Positions 55,763-64,000 of a stretch of DNA of 64,000 nucleotides are shown in pieces (positions within the stretch are counted from its first letter, which is position 1; each line of letters opens with the position of its first letter). Origin of the DNA: Deinococcus deserti VCD115 (GTDB lineage Bacteria; Deinococcota; Deinococci; Deinococcales; Deinococcaceae); the NCBI RefSeq assembly GCF_000020685.1, contig NC_012527.1:210001-274000 (forward strand), read 5' to 3'. Below the pieces are notes generated by a model that searched no databases, was not told the DNA's origin, and was given only the letters and a program-made list of their open reading frames with translations. Both the position numbers and the translations under genes were made by a program.

Positions 55763-55990
55763 ATGCCAGGGCTTCTTCTCACACGCGTCATATCTACAGC
55801 TCAGACGCTGGCTCATGACCTGGGAGATCAGGCCCTGCTCGGACGCCTTGCTCAACTTCAACAACGGGCGCACCTGGAACGCACAGAAGATGTCCATCAG
55901 CTGCTGAGCGAGCTGCTCTCCATCAATGCGGCACTTGGGATCTCCGGCAATGAAGCTGTGGTCAAGAGTTACGGGTGGACATTGCCCTGA
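55763..55990 (+). CDS. Hypothetical small helical protein (75 aa)
   Basis: Begins MPGLLLTRVISTAQTLAHDL and has leucine-rich amphipathic helices (LLGRLAQLQQRAHLERTEDV). TAAGCT stands six bases before the ATG, the leaderless layout, and a perfect hairpin overlaps the stop codon. No family is recognised. The combination of promoter-like spacing and terminator supports expression. Confidence 0.6.
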   Translation: MPGLLLTRVISTAQTLAHDLGDQALLGRLAQLQQRAHLERTEDVHQLLSELLSINAALGISGNEAVVKSYGWTLP

Positions 55991-56007
55991 TGATCGTCAG
56001 GGCAATG
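55980..56007 (+). terminator. Stem-loop overlapping a stop codon
   Basis: CATTGCCCTGA (with the TGA stop at 55988-55990), loop TGATCG, TCAGGGCAATG: an 11-bp perfect stem without a T-run. Confidence 0.6.
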
Positions 56008-56271
56008 CCGGACCGCCCAGACCATGCAGTCACAGGCCACACCACATCAGCCCAGAGCATTCCAGCAAAAAACCGTCGTGGGGCCAGCGCAACTTGCAGC
56101 GCGTCGACCTGGGTACCGCACCGTGAAGGTGTTTGACCGCCAGCAGACCTGAAAGAGAGTCAGCTTAAGCAAGCGGGCGGGCACGCTCAGGTAGACCCGG
56201 CAGGCGCACTAAGGCTGTGCAGCCCCACGTACTGGCAGCCGCTTCAGCCATGAGCTTGACGCCGCTTTTTA

Positions 56272-57267
56272 TTACCGGAACGCGGCGTTAAAGAAGCGCC
56301 ACATGACAGCGCTGGCGTCGGGGCCGGTGGGATCGGTGTAACTGCCTTCGCGGCTTCCCCCACTCCAGGCATGGCTCATTCCCGCAATATTCCAGTGCTC
56401 AACCAAACCTTGCGCATACGTTTCTACTGTGTAGGACCGGCCTCCTGGTACCGACCCTGCACTCGTTACCTTCTGATCTTCGGACACGCTGTCGTTCTCT
56501 ATACCGTCGTCTGCCAGATCATTGGTCTGCACCCACTGCGCCGCCACCTGGGTACCGTTCACTGGCGCCACCGTCAGGTCGTTCGAGCCGTGAAAAACGA
56601 TGGCGGCCACACGCCGGCGGATCCCTTCTGAAGCGCTGTACGCCATCTTGCCCTGAGCATCTGGGTCAGGACCGCCCAGTCTCATGGCCGCCAGGGCCCC
56701 TGTCAGATCCGTCGCGGCCTGATACTCCAGTCCAGCGCTTACTCCGATAGCCGCAAAGACATCCGGATACGTTGCTCCCATGATGACGCTCATCGCTCCA
56801 CCAGCCGAAAGACCTGCGACATACACCTGCTTGGAGTCGACCGCCACCTGCGACCTGACTTTGTCGACCATGGCCTTGATCACGGCAGGTTCCCCGGTGT
56901 TCCGGGCCTGGTGAGCAGGTTCGAACCAGTTCCAGCACCTGCTGGCATTGGCACTGGCAGACTGCTCTGGATATACCACCAGAAAGCCTTCCTGATCAGC
57001 CAGGGTATTCATCCGGGTTCCCGCAGCAAAGCTCTGAGGACTCTGGGTGCACCCATGCAGCATCACCACCAGCGGCCTGGGCCGGTTGTTGTTCGTGGCG
57101 GGCACGTACAACTGGTAATTTCGCGTCAGTCCTCCTGCTGTCGCAGCGCCGGACGAGACCCCCACCGGAACTTCAGACTGACTCTGCGCGCCCAGTGGAG
57201 AACTCAGCGTGTCCGCACAGCTCACCAGAGCCAGAGTAAGCAGGAATGGTGTCAGAACATCTTTCAT
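56272..57267 (-). CDS. Secreted esterase, PHB depolymerase family (lipoprotein)
   Basis: A 331-residue alpha/beta hydrolase. Lipobox LALVSC (Cys17) follows a short signal. The core shows LVVMLHGCTQSPQSFAAGTR (oxyanion hole), nucleophile in VAGLSAGGAMSVIM, Asp in FHGSNDLTVAPVNG and His in AGMSHAWSGG, the order of extracellular polyhydroxyalkanoate depolymerases and feruloyl or acetylxylan esterases of this family (LpqC-like). The Cys pair in LHGC and RCWNW is typical. The natural substrate is not evident. It is monocistronic. Confidence 0.9.
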   Translation of the reverse strand: MKDVLTPFLLTLALVSCADTLSSPLGAQSQSEVPVGVSSGAATAGGLTRNYQLYVPATNNNRPRPLVVMLHGCTQSPQSFAAGTRMNTLADQEGFLVVYPEQSASANASRCWNWFEPAHQARNTGEPAVIKAMVDKVRSQVAVDSKQVYVAGLSAGGAMSVIMGATYPDVFAAIGVSAGLEYQAATDLTGALAAMRLGGPDPDAQGKMAYSASEGIRRRVAAIVFHGSNDLTVAPVNGTQVAAQWVQTNDLADDGIENDSVSEDQKVTSAGSVPGGRSYTVETYAQGLVEHWNIAGMSHAWSGGSREGSYTDPTGPDASAVMWRFFNAAFR

Positions 57268-57524
57268 AAGTGCCTCCCGCAGCCGTCGCGCGCTTTGTGA
57301 CTCATCTGGCCAAACCCAACGTTGACTGATCAGAAGGTACCGGTAAGGTGTTCCGGCACCGTTACAGCCCTGTCATAGGAAAAAGCAAGTGCTGGTGCTG
57401 TCGGCTGAAGTGGCTGAGGCGTACGCTTACCATGCGAAATCGCGAGTTGCGTCTCTGTCAACGCCACTGCCATACGGTGTTCCACGTCAGGGCAACAGCG
57501 AGTGGCATGCGCCAGAATCGAGCT

Positions 57525-57944
57525 ATGCCGCGCCTCACGCCCGATGAAACCACTGCTGTTCTGAAACGCCATCAGCAGATGCGCGGGGGCGTCCTGCGTC
57601 TAGCCCGCCTGCGGTACGAAACAGCTCTTCATCCCCCTACGCCAGACCTTGTGGTGCAACTCGATGCTCCAGACCTTGACAGTTCATCCGGTTGGTGCCG
57701 CATGAGCCTGACCCTCGAGGGGGTGGCTACGCTATGGCTGCGGGAAGACGAGGCCACGAACATGGTGCTGCTTGGGGGTCTGGCCATCGTATACGCCGGT
57801 GACCGGGTCTACGTCGATTTCAGTCCTCCTGCTGTGGACGGGTACGACCTGACGGATTTTTCCACATCAACTTTCAGTGTCAGCGCCAAAGCACTGTGGG
57901 TACAGGTCTCGCCATTGGACGCAGCAGTTCCAGACCCAGCCTGA
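57525..57944 (+). CDS. Hypothetical protein (139 aa)
   Basis: ATG 57525 follows CAGAAT by six bases, a leaderless pattern; the frame extends 59 codons further upstream without support and with unlikely composition. The protein begins MPRLTPDETTAVLKRHQQM and is a mixed alpha/beta soluble protein with an acidic, aromatic C-terminal half (VYVDFSPPAVDGYDLTDF). I do not recognise a family. Confidence 0.65.
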   Translation: MPRLTPDETTAVLKRHQQMRGGVLRLARLRYETALHPPTPDLVVQLDAPDLDSSSGWCRMSLTLEGVATLWLREDEATNMVLLGGLAIVYAGDRVYVDFSPPAVDGYDLTDFSTSTFSVSAKALWVQVSPLDAAVPDPA

Positions 57945-58867
57945 GCCAACACGAAGCCTGTGGCTGAGACACCATCCAGAAAAAGGAGGCGTTTGTGACA
58001 CTTGTCAGCTGTATGCACGTAGATTCTCGCGGCTTACGACCTCATGACCTCTGAGCACGCCGGAAGACTTTCGGAGACGTCGACAACCAGTCATTGAGCA
58101 CATGTGAGGAAAGGACGCTGTTCACGGATAAGAGTGCAGATCGGTTGTTGCGATAGGCCGACTGTTTCCATGTGCGAGCTGCTTTTCTCCGTGACTTGGT
58201 TGCGTGAATGTATGTCAGTTAACCAGAAAGCCCTCTCGGGAAGAAAGAGAAACAATTATCCATGTCTTTTGCTCCCGCGCTCAGGGTATGAGGCAGGTTG
58301 CCGAATTCAGTAGATCCCTTACGGGTGAAATGGGAATTATTGATCCAGACTGCAACGCTGATACTGGTTCTCTCCATGTACTTTACTGTTAGCAAGATAT
58401 GTAAAGCACTGCTGTGCTTTTAACCATTGGAACGTTTGCCTCCGCCATGACCTCAGATACTGCGGGACTATAGTTACCAATGCACTTTGAGCATCTGCTA
58501 CTCATCAGGGTGTGGAATTGAGCGTACAGGGACGAGACCAGCGAATGGAGACGGCCCTTCGTGACGTGCAGGGCGCATAGCTCCTGGGTACATCTGGAGA
58601 TCAAATGTCTGTACCAGCCACTAAAAAGGCCTCAAAAATATCCGAATGGGACATGGCATGAACCGTGAGCAAGTACCATGACTTAAATGTCACCCTGAGT
58701 ACTGCTGACCATTTCCGGCAATGCCTGAATGCTCACCAACGTGCAGATACAAGGTACAGTTTGAGTGAAAAATCAAAGGACTCGACTGTTAAGGCAACGT
58801 CATCGTGGCGCCCCTGCCTCCCTGCCTGTGCAGTTGACCTCTGAGCACACGGAACAAAGGGGGACCT
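57945..58867. other. Gene-poor stretch of about 0.9 kb, AT-richer
   Basis: Only short frames of about 60-70 codons occur, with unlikely composition and no start signals. Base composition is less GC-rich, as in 7827-8907. No repeat or RNA was recognised. The last bases carry AAAGGGGGA, the ribosome-binding site of the aquaporin gene. Confidence 0.45.
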
Positions 58868-59605
58868 ATGACGCGCATGAGCCGTTTGGTTGCCGAGTTT
58901 ATCGGAACGTTCTGGCTGGTCTTCGGTGGAGCAGGCAGTGCCGTCTTTGCGGCCGCCTTTCCGGAGGTAGGCATCGGGTTATTGGGTGTGTCCCTGGCGT
59001 TCGGACTTGCCGTCATGACCATGGCCTACAGTGTTGGCCACATCTCTGGGAGCCACTTCAATCCAGCTGTTACCCTTGGCGTATGGGCAGGTGGGCGCTT
59101 TCCAGCCCGTGACGTGCTGCCATATATCCTGGCTCAGGTTGCTGGCGGTATTCTCGCAGCCCTTCTGCTGTATGGCATCGCCCGTGGCACTCCTTCTTTT
59201 GACCTGGCTACTGACGGGCTCGCAGCAAATGGATACGGCCAGCATTCCCCAGGACGTTATTCGCTGATGGCTGGGTTTGTGGTGGAACTGGTCCTGACAT
59301 TCATGTTCCTGATCATCATCATGGGGGCAACACACCGCAAGGCGCCCGCAGGCTTCGCGCCAATTGCAATTGGCCTGGCGCTGACTTTGATTCATCTGAT
59401 CAGCATTCCCATCACGAATACATCCGTAAATCCAGCCCGCAGCACAGGGCCTGCGCTGATCGTTGGTGGATGGGCAGTGCAGCAGCTTTGGATGTTCTGG
59501 CTTGCTCCATTGCTCGGGGGCCTCCTTGGAGGAATGGCTTACCGCTCCATGTTCAAGGACGACTCCGCACCGGATATCACAGGAGAAACCCAACCTGTGA
59601 CCTGA
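58868..59605 (+). CDS. aqpZ: Aquaporin Z-type water channel
   Basis: A 245-residue MIP-family channel with six helices and two NPA loops: [14 protein letters not shown] and [15 protein letters not shown]. The selectivity region reads [17 protein letters not shown], the same wording as E. coli AqpZ with His in helix 5 and Arg after the second NPA, so it should be a water-selective channel rather than a glycerol facilitator. AAGGGGG precedes the ATG; an in-frame ATG three codons later is possible. It is monocistronic with its own terminator. Water movement is relevant to desiccation. Confidence 0.94.
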   Translation: MTRMSRLVAEFIGTFWLVFGGAGSAVFAAAFPEVGIGLLGVSLAFGLAVMTMAYSVGHISGSHFNPAVTLGVWAGGRFPARDVLPYILAQVAGGILAALLLYGIARGTPSFDLATDGLAANGYGQHSPGRYSLMAGFVVELVLTFMFLIIIMGATHRKAPAGFAPIAIGLALTLIHLISIPITNTSVNPARSTGPALIVGGWAVQQLWMFWLAPLLGGLLGGMAYRSMFKDDSAPDITGETQPVT

Positions 59606-59692
59606 ACAGAAGAGCAGAAACTGGATGAGGCGTCACTGACGCAGCGGGATCTGCTTGAGCAGGAAGGCACACGTCCCTTCCTCTACACCAGG

Positions 59693-59730
59693 AAACACCC
59701 CAGACGCTGCCGGCGCATTGGGGTGTTTTG
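59693..59730 (+). terminator. Rho-independent terminator of the aquaporin gene
   Basis: AAACACCCCA pairs with TGGGGTGTTT, the latter running into TTTTG. Confidence 0.85.
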
Positions 59731-60384
59731 CATTGCCAGCCAGAACTGAAATACGCTGGATATCACCCCATATTTCGAAGCCTGGCCATGTGATGGTGAA
59801 GGGCAAACGAGGAACAATCTGAACGACAGTGTCAGCCCTCAGCAGCTACGCCCTGAACTTGCCTCCTCCGCTCAAAGCTGGGCTGAATTCTATGTACCGC
59901 CTTCCCGGTATTCCAGGCGATCCGCAGGGTGCTGCGCATCCCTGTCTTGCCTGAAGCAAAGTTTGATCACCTAACCGACGAATACAGAGTGCTAGGCTTG
60001 CGAGCCTGTGCCAAGACGAAGACGCCGAAAACAACCCCCTCGCTGGCCAGATGCAGAGGTAACACGGGCCACAAACATCCTGCTGGTCATCAATTTCATG
60101 CTGCTTCTTGCCGTTTTACAGGAAACCAGCAGATGATTTATCACACCACCCCACCGGTAAGTTCAGGATTCCCGGTGCACACGTCCAGGGTCTGGACAGC
60201 ACGTCATGTCTCTCGCCCTTCAAAGAGTAAGACTTCCTACCGGACCGACAGCAGCTGACCGCCCGCGATTGACTGTCATTTCACGAGATCCTGACGCTCC
60301 AGTTCCTCCGCTTCTTAAGGGTTCCTGAAGGAGGCGCGCCACAAGCGGAAAAAGGTCCTGGCATGCTCGGCCATACTGTGCCGC
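59731..60384. other. No recognisable gene
   Basis: Short frames only on both strands; none has a start signal or homology that I know. The 3' end carries TACTGT (60374-60379) before the next GTG start. Confidence 0.4.
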
Positions 60385-62157
60385 GTGTCGTTTCCCCGTA
60401 CCTTCCGCGCCCTGACTCTTGCCCTGCTGCTTGGCGCATCAGCGTCAGCGGCCAGCAGTCCAGACCTGCTGATCTCCCCTACCGGGGACGTCACGATTGC
60501 CGGTCGCAGCGTTCAATTACGTACTGCCCCGCAGTTTATTGAGGGTGCGCTGCTGGTGCCTCTGCGTGAAACTGCCGCCCTGCTGGGCCGAAACGTACAG
60601 GTCAGCGGAACCCTGATGCAGGTTGGACGACTGGTGGTCCAGACCAGCAACCGGACCATGACTATTGACGGTGTTCCCTATGCTGGCGCACTGGTCGTCA
60701 CCCCGGGTGGAGACCCGCTCGTGGAGGCACGCCTGCTGGCATACGCCCTCGACGGGCAGCTGGTCACCCGGCCGGGGGGCGCTGTAGCCCTGACGGGCGT
60801 TCCAGCGCAAGGCACCCCAGCTGTCAGCACGCCGGCGCCAGTCAATCCACCCATTACTTCACCGGCGCCGCCGCCGTCCACTCCTGCGCCTCAGCCAGCA
60901 GGAGCCGGCCTCCCGGAAGCGCGTTTTGCAACCAATAAAACAGTCTACGCTCCCGGAGAACGGGTTGTTTACACCGATTTCTCCTTCGACCAGGACGGGC
61001 TGAATCTGGCGCGGCAATGGACCGGCGCGGAGGAAGTGTTCTTTACCCCCGGCGAGCACCGCATAACGCTGACGGTGACGAACAGTAAGGGCCGGGTCAG
61101 TGCGCCGTTCACCCGAATTGTTCAGGTGCAGGGCGCCCCGGTGAACACACCACTCTCGTATGCGCTGCGCCATACCCCCATTGGCTCGACCTTCAAAGAC
61201 ACCCTTAATCCTGCCTACCCCGCCGTGACGCCCGTAACCCAGGCAGGCGCTTCTTTCCCACTGCTGTTCAGCGACTCCCCGGAAACACCTACCCAAAGCG
61301 GCGTGCTGTACCAGGACCGGGCGTCCGGGCGGGTGCGCGTCGTGGCCTACCACATCAACCGGCTCCCCAGACCCGCACGCCTGTATGTCCTGGCGCGGCC
61401 CCGCAGCGCGGCAGCCGCCGTGCAGGTCCTTCGCGGAGGCAGCGCTGGAGGCACGCGCATAGAAAGCGTGCTTGGACAGGTGAGTGTGCTGGACTTTCTG
61501 ACCGGTACCGGCTCTCCTCGTCAGCAGCTCAGCACTTCAGGCGTAACGGCGCTGTATACCAGCCCACTGCTGACGCCTGAACAGGGAGCCACAGCGCTGC
61601 TTGACCTGCACATTACCGGTGAGGCTGACCTCAGCGTGGTCATGCTTGAGGAGGGCAGGCCGCTGACCGACGAGACCCTCAGGGCCCTTCCAGTTCTGCC
61701 ACCTGACGCTCAACATCAACGCGGCACATTCCCAGGGGCAGTACGCAGCCTCACTGTACGGGTAGGGTCCTCACCTGCACGCTTGACGCTGGGCGACAAC
61801 CTGAGTGACCCGGCGCTCAGTGGTGTGGACGCAACCACCGGGGCGCCGCAGCGCCTGAGCGGCAATTACGGGGTTCAGTACGACATCACGGTCGAGAACT
61901 CCGTCCCCGGCAACAGCACCGTAGCCACGTTCGTGCCGCGTGGTGGCGCTTACCGCGGCGGCCTGACCGTAGAGGACGGACAGGACCGTCAGATCATCAG
62001 AATTCCCGGTTCAGGGGTCCTGACCAATGGTGACCACCCGATGATGTTGTGGAAGACGCGGTCGAGATCCTTCCGGCTTTCTTTTATTCCTACGGGAGGC
62101 TCATTCCTCCCGGTTTCCCTGGTGTTCTACCCGCACCAGGGTGAGCTCAGGCCCTGA
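60385..62157 (+). CDS. Secreted protein with copper-amine-oxidase-like stalk domain and PKD-like domain
   Basis: A 590-residue exported protein. A signal peptide (1-22, LTLALLLGASASA) precedes a stalk domain of the copper amine oxidase N-terminal type (about 45-115: EGALLVPLRETAALLGRNVQ, VEARLLAYALDGQL). Then come a Pro/Thr-rich linker (about 135-172), a PKD-like beta-sandwich (about 178-238, ERVVYTDFSFDQDGLN, GEHRITLTVTNSKGRVSAPF) and a long beta-rich C-terminal half of unknown type. The GTG at 60385 follows TACTGT by five bases, so the transcript may be leaderless. It is probably a cell-wall or surface structural protein. Confidence 0.82.
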   Translation: MSFPRTFRALTLALLLGASASAASSPDLLISPTGDVTIAGRSVQLRTAPQFIEGALLVPLRETAALLGRNVQVSGTLMQVGRLVVQTSNRTMTIDGVPYAGALVVTPGGDPLVEARLLAYALDGQLVTRPGGAVALTGVPAQGTPAVSTPAPVNPPITSPAPPPSTPAPQPAGAGLPEARFATNKTVYAPGERVVYTDFSFDQDGLNLARQWTGAEEVFFTPGEHRITLTVTNSKGRVSAPFTRIVQVQGAPVNTPLSYALRHTPIGSTFKDTLNPAYPAVTPVTQAGASFPLLFSDSPETPTQSGVLYQDRASGRVRVVAYHINRLPRPARLYVLARPRSAAAAVQVLRGGSAGGTRIESVLGQVSVLDFLTGTGSPRQQLSTSGVTALYTSPLLTPEQGATALLDLHITGEADLSVVMLEEGRPLTDETLRALPVLPPDAQHQRGTFPGAVRSLTVRVGSSPARLTLGDNLSDPALSGVDATTGAPQRLSGNYGVQYDITVENSVPGNSTVATFVPRGGAYRGGLTVEDGQDRQIIRIPGSGVLTNGDHPMMLWKTRSRSFRLSFIPTGGSFLPVSLVFYPHQGELRP

Positions 62158-62490
62158 GGAGAAGCAGAGGCCCGGCACGTATTCGTCCAGGGAGCAAACA
62201 GATCGCGGCTTGCCAGAGGAGGCGGTGTCGCCGCCCGCGACGTCGCGCCGCATTCTGTTGACCTGGTTGCAGGGGTCTGCATCACGGCAAGATCCCCTCA
62301 CGGAGTGGCCCCGTGCAGCAGGGTCAGTCACGAGGGGTTCTGCTCCGGACCGGAGGGGCCCAGCAGGACCACGAACTCCTGGCGGCGCGAACGCCGCTTA
62401 GGGATTCCCGAACTTCCCGGTTAAGCAGCGGCAACATGGACCACGGCGCGTGAAATTCCAGGAACCGGTATGTGCCGCAGATTTCCTGGT
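62158..62490. other. No recognisable gene
   Basis: Intergenic space between convergent genes. It holds GC-rich short frames and no clear terminator. Confidence 0.4.
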
Positions 62491-63756
62491 TTACGAGGTA
62501 TACCGCTCGACCGCAATCTCGAAGGCCTGTTCGTACTGCTCGGCATAAGCAGCCTCGGCCTGCCTGATGGCCTCGTCCCGCGCCGCTGCTGCCTCAGCAC
62601 GGATTCTCTCGGCTGCTCCCTGCAGGGCAGACAAGGCCCGCTGGTAGCTCAGATCAACAGCTTCTTTCAGGGTGGACGGCACCACAAGCTCGACGACAAA
62701 CACCCTGTTGCGGCTGAATGACCGTACATGTCCCTGCAACCCGACCTGTAACCTGGCGACCCTCAGGTACAGACGTGCTTCAGCCAGATGATGAAACTCC
62801 CTGAAAAAGACAACGGACTCCTGTGTCGTAGCTGACGGCCTGCGCGACTGATCAGCGGTGCCAAACGGTTCCTGGCTGGAGGTCCTGGTACCAGCGCTCT
62901 GCTGGCTGGCGCTCTCACCTCCACGTGCGTGCCGCGCTTCTTCTGCTTTCCGGCGCCTGGACTGAGCCCTGCGTTCCCGGTCACGGCGAGCTTCAGCCGC
63001 CTGACGCCTGGCCTCCCCGACGCGGCGCGCCTCCTCCTGCGACTGATCGCGTTGGGTGGCCTGCCGGTCCTCCCGGGTATACGTCACGTACTCCAACCGG
63101 CAGTACGACACCAGGTCATCGTAGATGGTCTGTGCCGCCGCCCTGCACTTCACGCGCGACCCCTGCCGGGACAAAATCCGGTCAAGCCACTGCATCAGTG
63201 TCTGATCACCAAGCCTGACGCCAATATTCGACACGTCCAGCGCATGTGCTTCCGCCAGCAGCCGTGAATAGGCGCTGGTGCCCCTGACAGCCTGGAACAG
63301 GCCCTGACTGAAGCGGGGACCATGCAGCAGCCTTCTGCGCTCTGCACCGCTGAGATGCTGAAACAGCAGCACTTCAAAGTCGACGGTTGACGCTGATGTC
63401 CCGTGCTTCTGGCCCCCGGCGGCCGGCTGGCCGCGCCCGGGTGACGCCTGTGCTCTGGAGGAGCCCGGTCGTGCAGAACGCTGCTCACTCCCATGTGAAG
63501 GGCCGGGCGCGTCTGCCAGCCCAAGCCTGATTTCCAGAAGTTCCATATCCCACCGCCGGGGCAGGGATGAATCCAGCTCGGACAGCATGACACCGTGTGG
63601 CTCGACAAGGCGGAGCAGGACCTGCAGGCATTTGCGCTTCTCGCCGGAATGCGGGGTAGAGACACCCTGCCTGTAAACCTTGACGGCCTTGTCGACCGCC
63701 CTCTGGCGATCTGTCCGGCTCCCCGAACTGCGATCCTCTGTCTTAGGTCCAGGCAT
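62491..63756 (-). CDS. Large charged coiled-coil protein of unknown function
   Basis: About 421 residues from the ATG at 63756 (weak GAAGA upstream; the frame is open to 63921). Residues about 120-235 look globular (TVDFEVLLFQHLSGAERRRL, LMQWLDRILSRQG). About 240-310 is a strongly charged helix (EEARRVGEARRQAAEARRDR). About 310-345 is Ser/Gln/Thr-rich, followed by a second globular part and an Ala/Glu-rich helix at the end (RIRAEAAAARDEAIRQAEAA). I do not recognise it. Similar charge-rich proteins occur on plasmids, but no replication or partition motif is visible. Confidence 0.7.
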   Translation of the reverse strand: MPGPKTEDRSSGSRTDRQRAVDKAVKVYRQGVSTPHSGEKRKCLQVLLRLVEPHGVMLSELDSSLPRRWDMELLEIRLGLADAPGPSHGSEQRSARPGSSRAQASPGRGQPAAGGQKHGTSASTVDFEVLLFQHLSGAERRRLLHGPRFSQGLFQAVRGTSAYSRLLAEAHALDVSNIGVRLGDQTLMQWLDRILSRQGSRVKCRAAAQTIYDDLVSYCRLEYVTYTREDRQATQRDQSQEEARRVGEARRQAAEARRDRERRAQSRRRKAEEARHARGGESASQQSAGTRTSSQEPFGTADQSRRPSATTQESVVFFREFHHLAEARLYLRVARLQVGLQGHVRSFSRNRVFVVELVVPSTLKEAVDLSYQRALSALQGAAERIRAEAAAARDEAIRQAEAAYAEQYEQAFEIAVERYTS

Positions 63757-64000
63757 TTCGTCTTCTGGGCGCCGACGCCACAGCCTGAGCAGCCTTCCCA
63801 CAACAGAACCGTGCAGTGTGGCAGGCCAGGCCCAGCGCCTGAACTTTGCCGTTCGGCAGGACCCATGAGAGAGACAGCTGTTCCATCGGGAGATATTCTG
63901 CCGCACTGGAATGTGAGGCACCAGAGGAAGGAAGTGTGTTCGAGACGCCTTTTATGACTTTCGCCTGCGGAAACTGACTGCATCACGGTCCTTGAAGCTC

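Noticed and set aside
62491..63756. Plasmid replication or partition protein
   Set aside because: The coiled-coil protein has no Walker-type ParA motif, no ParB box and no Rep signature that I recognise, and no iterons flank it.

Overview
The window reads as Deinococcus DNA. The best single indicator is a RecA (10860-11894) of the Deinococcus type, preceded by a 17-bp palindrome that fits the radiation/desiccation response motif. Several start codons lie 5-8 bases after a TANNNT hexamer, the layout of leaderless Deinococcus genes. The RecA is short (344 aa) and sits among catabolic, transport and secreted-protein genes with IS scars and decayed genes. That recalls the extra plasmid-borne recA copies known from Deinococcus deserti, but no replication or partition gene is visible, so the replicon type is an inference.

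Layout. (1) 1-5568: a peptide-type ABC transporter (two permeases, one cut by the left edge, and a binding protein) with an M28-like hydrolase, divergent from an IclR regulator. (2) 5559-19473: a mosaic with a decarboxylase remnant, a secreted GH16 lipoprotein behind a c-di-GMP riboswitch, a CheY-like protein, unknown proteins, recA, decayed HxlR and GGDEF genes, a RecQ-like helicase, a glycerophosphodiesterase, and an Hsp20 gene followed by a trypsin-fold protein lacking its catalytic residues. (3) 19642-38995: an aromatic-acid catabolic region. One arm is a tightly overlapping pcaDC-pcaH-pcaG-pcaB-pcaF-pcaIJ operon; the other encodes quinate/shikimate dehydrogenase, 3-dehydroshikimate dehydratase and an IclR protein. 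AroQ and a DMT permease, a PcaR-type regulator and a TctCBA uptake system complete it. A second riboswitch-controlled secreted lipoprotein (28214-30240) is inserted between the arms and flanked by 37-bp direct repeats. (4) 39257-49523: an AI-2E-family membrane protein, a HAD phosphatase, and a FadR-controlled operon with peptide transporter, gamma-glutamyltransferase, TauE/SafE exporter, DUF1634-like protein and amidase. (5) 49581-64000: a decayed IS5-family element, small proteins, an S10 peptidase, an acyl-CoA-dehydrogenase-like flavoprotein, a secreted esterase, an aquaporin, a stalk-domain protein and a coiled-coil protein of unknown role.

How the genes work together. Region 3 contains every enzyme needed to take quinate or shikimate through 3-dehydroshikimate to protocatechuate, and then by ortho cleavage to succinyl-CoA and acetyl-CoA. 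Three related palindromes lie before the pca/aroQ divergent pair, the shikimate arm and the tct genes, which suggests one PcaR-type regulon. The operon in region 4 looks like a peptide or gamma-glutamyl-compound scavenging unit. It has no ATPase gene of its own.

The two c-di-GMP-I riboswitches both precede secreted, carbohydrate-related lipoproteins. In both, the ribosome-binding site can pair with a segment just 5' of the aptamer. This suggests a small c-di-GMP regulon of cell-surface polysaccharide functions. A GGDEF gene in the same window is decayed.
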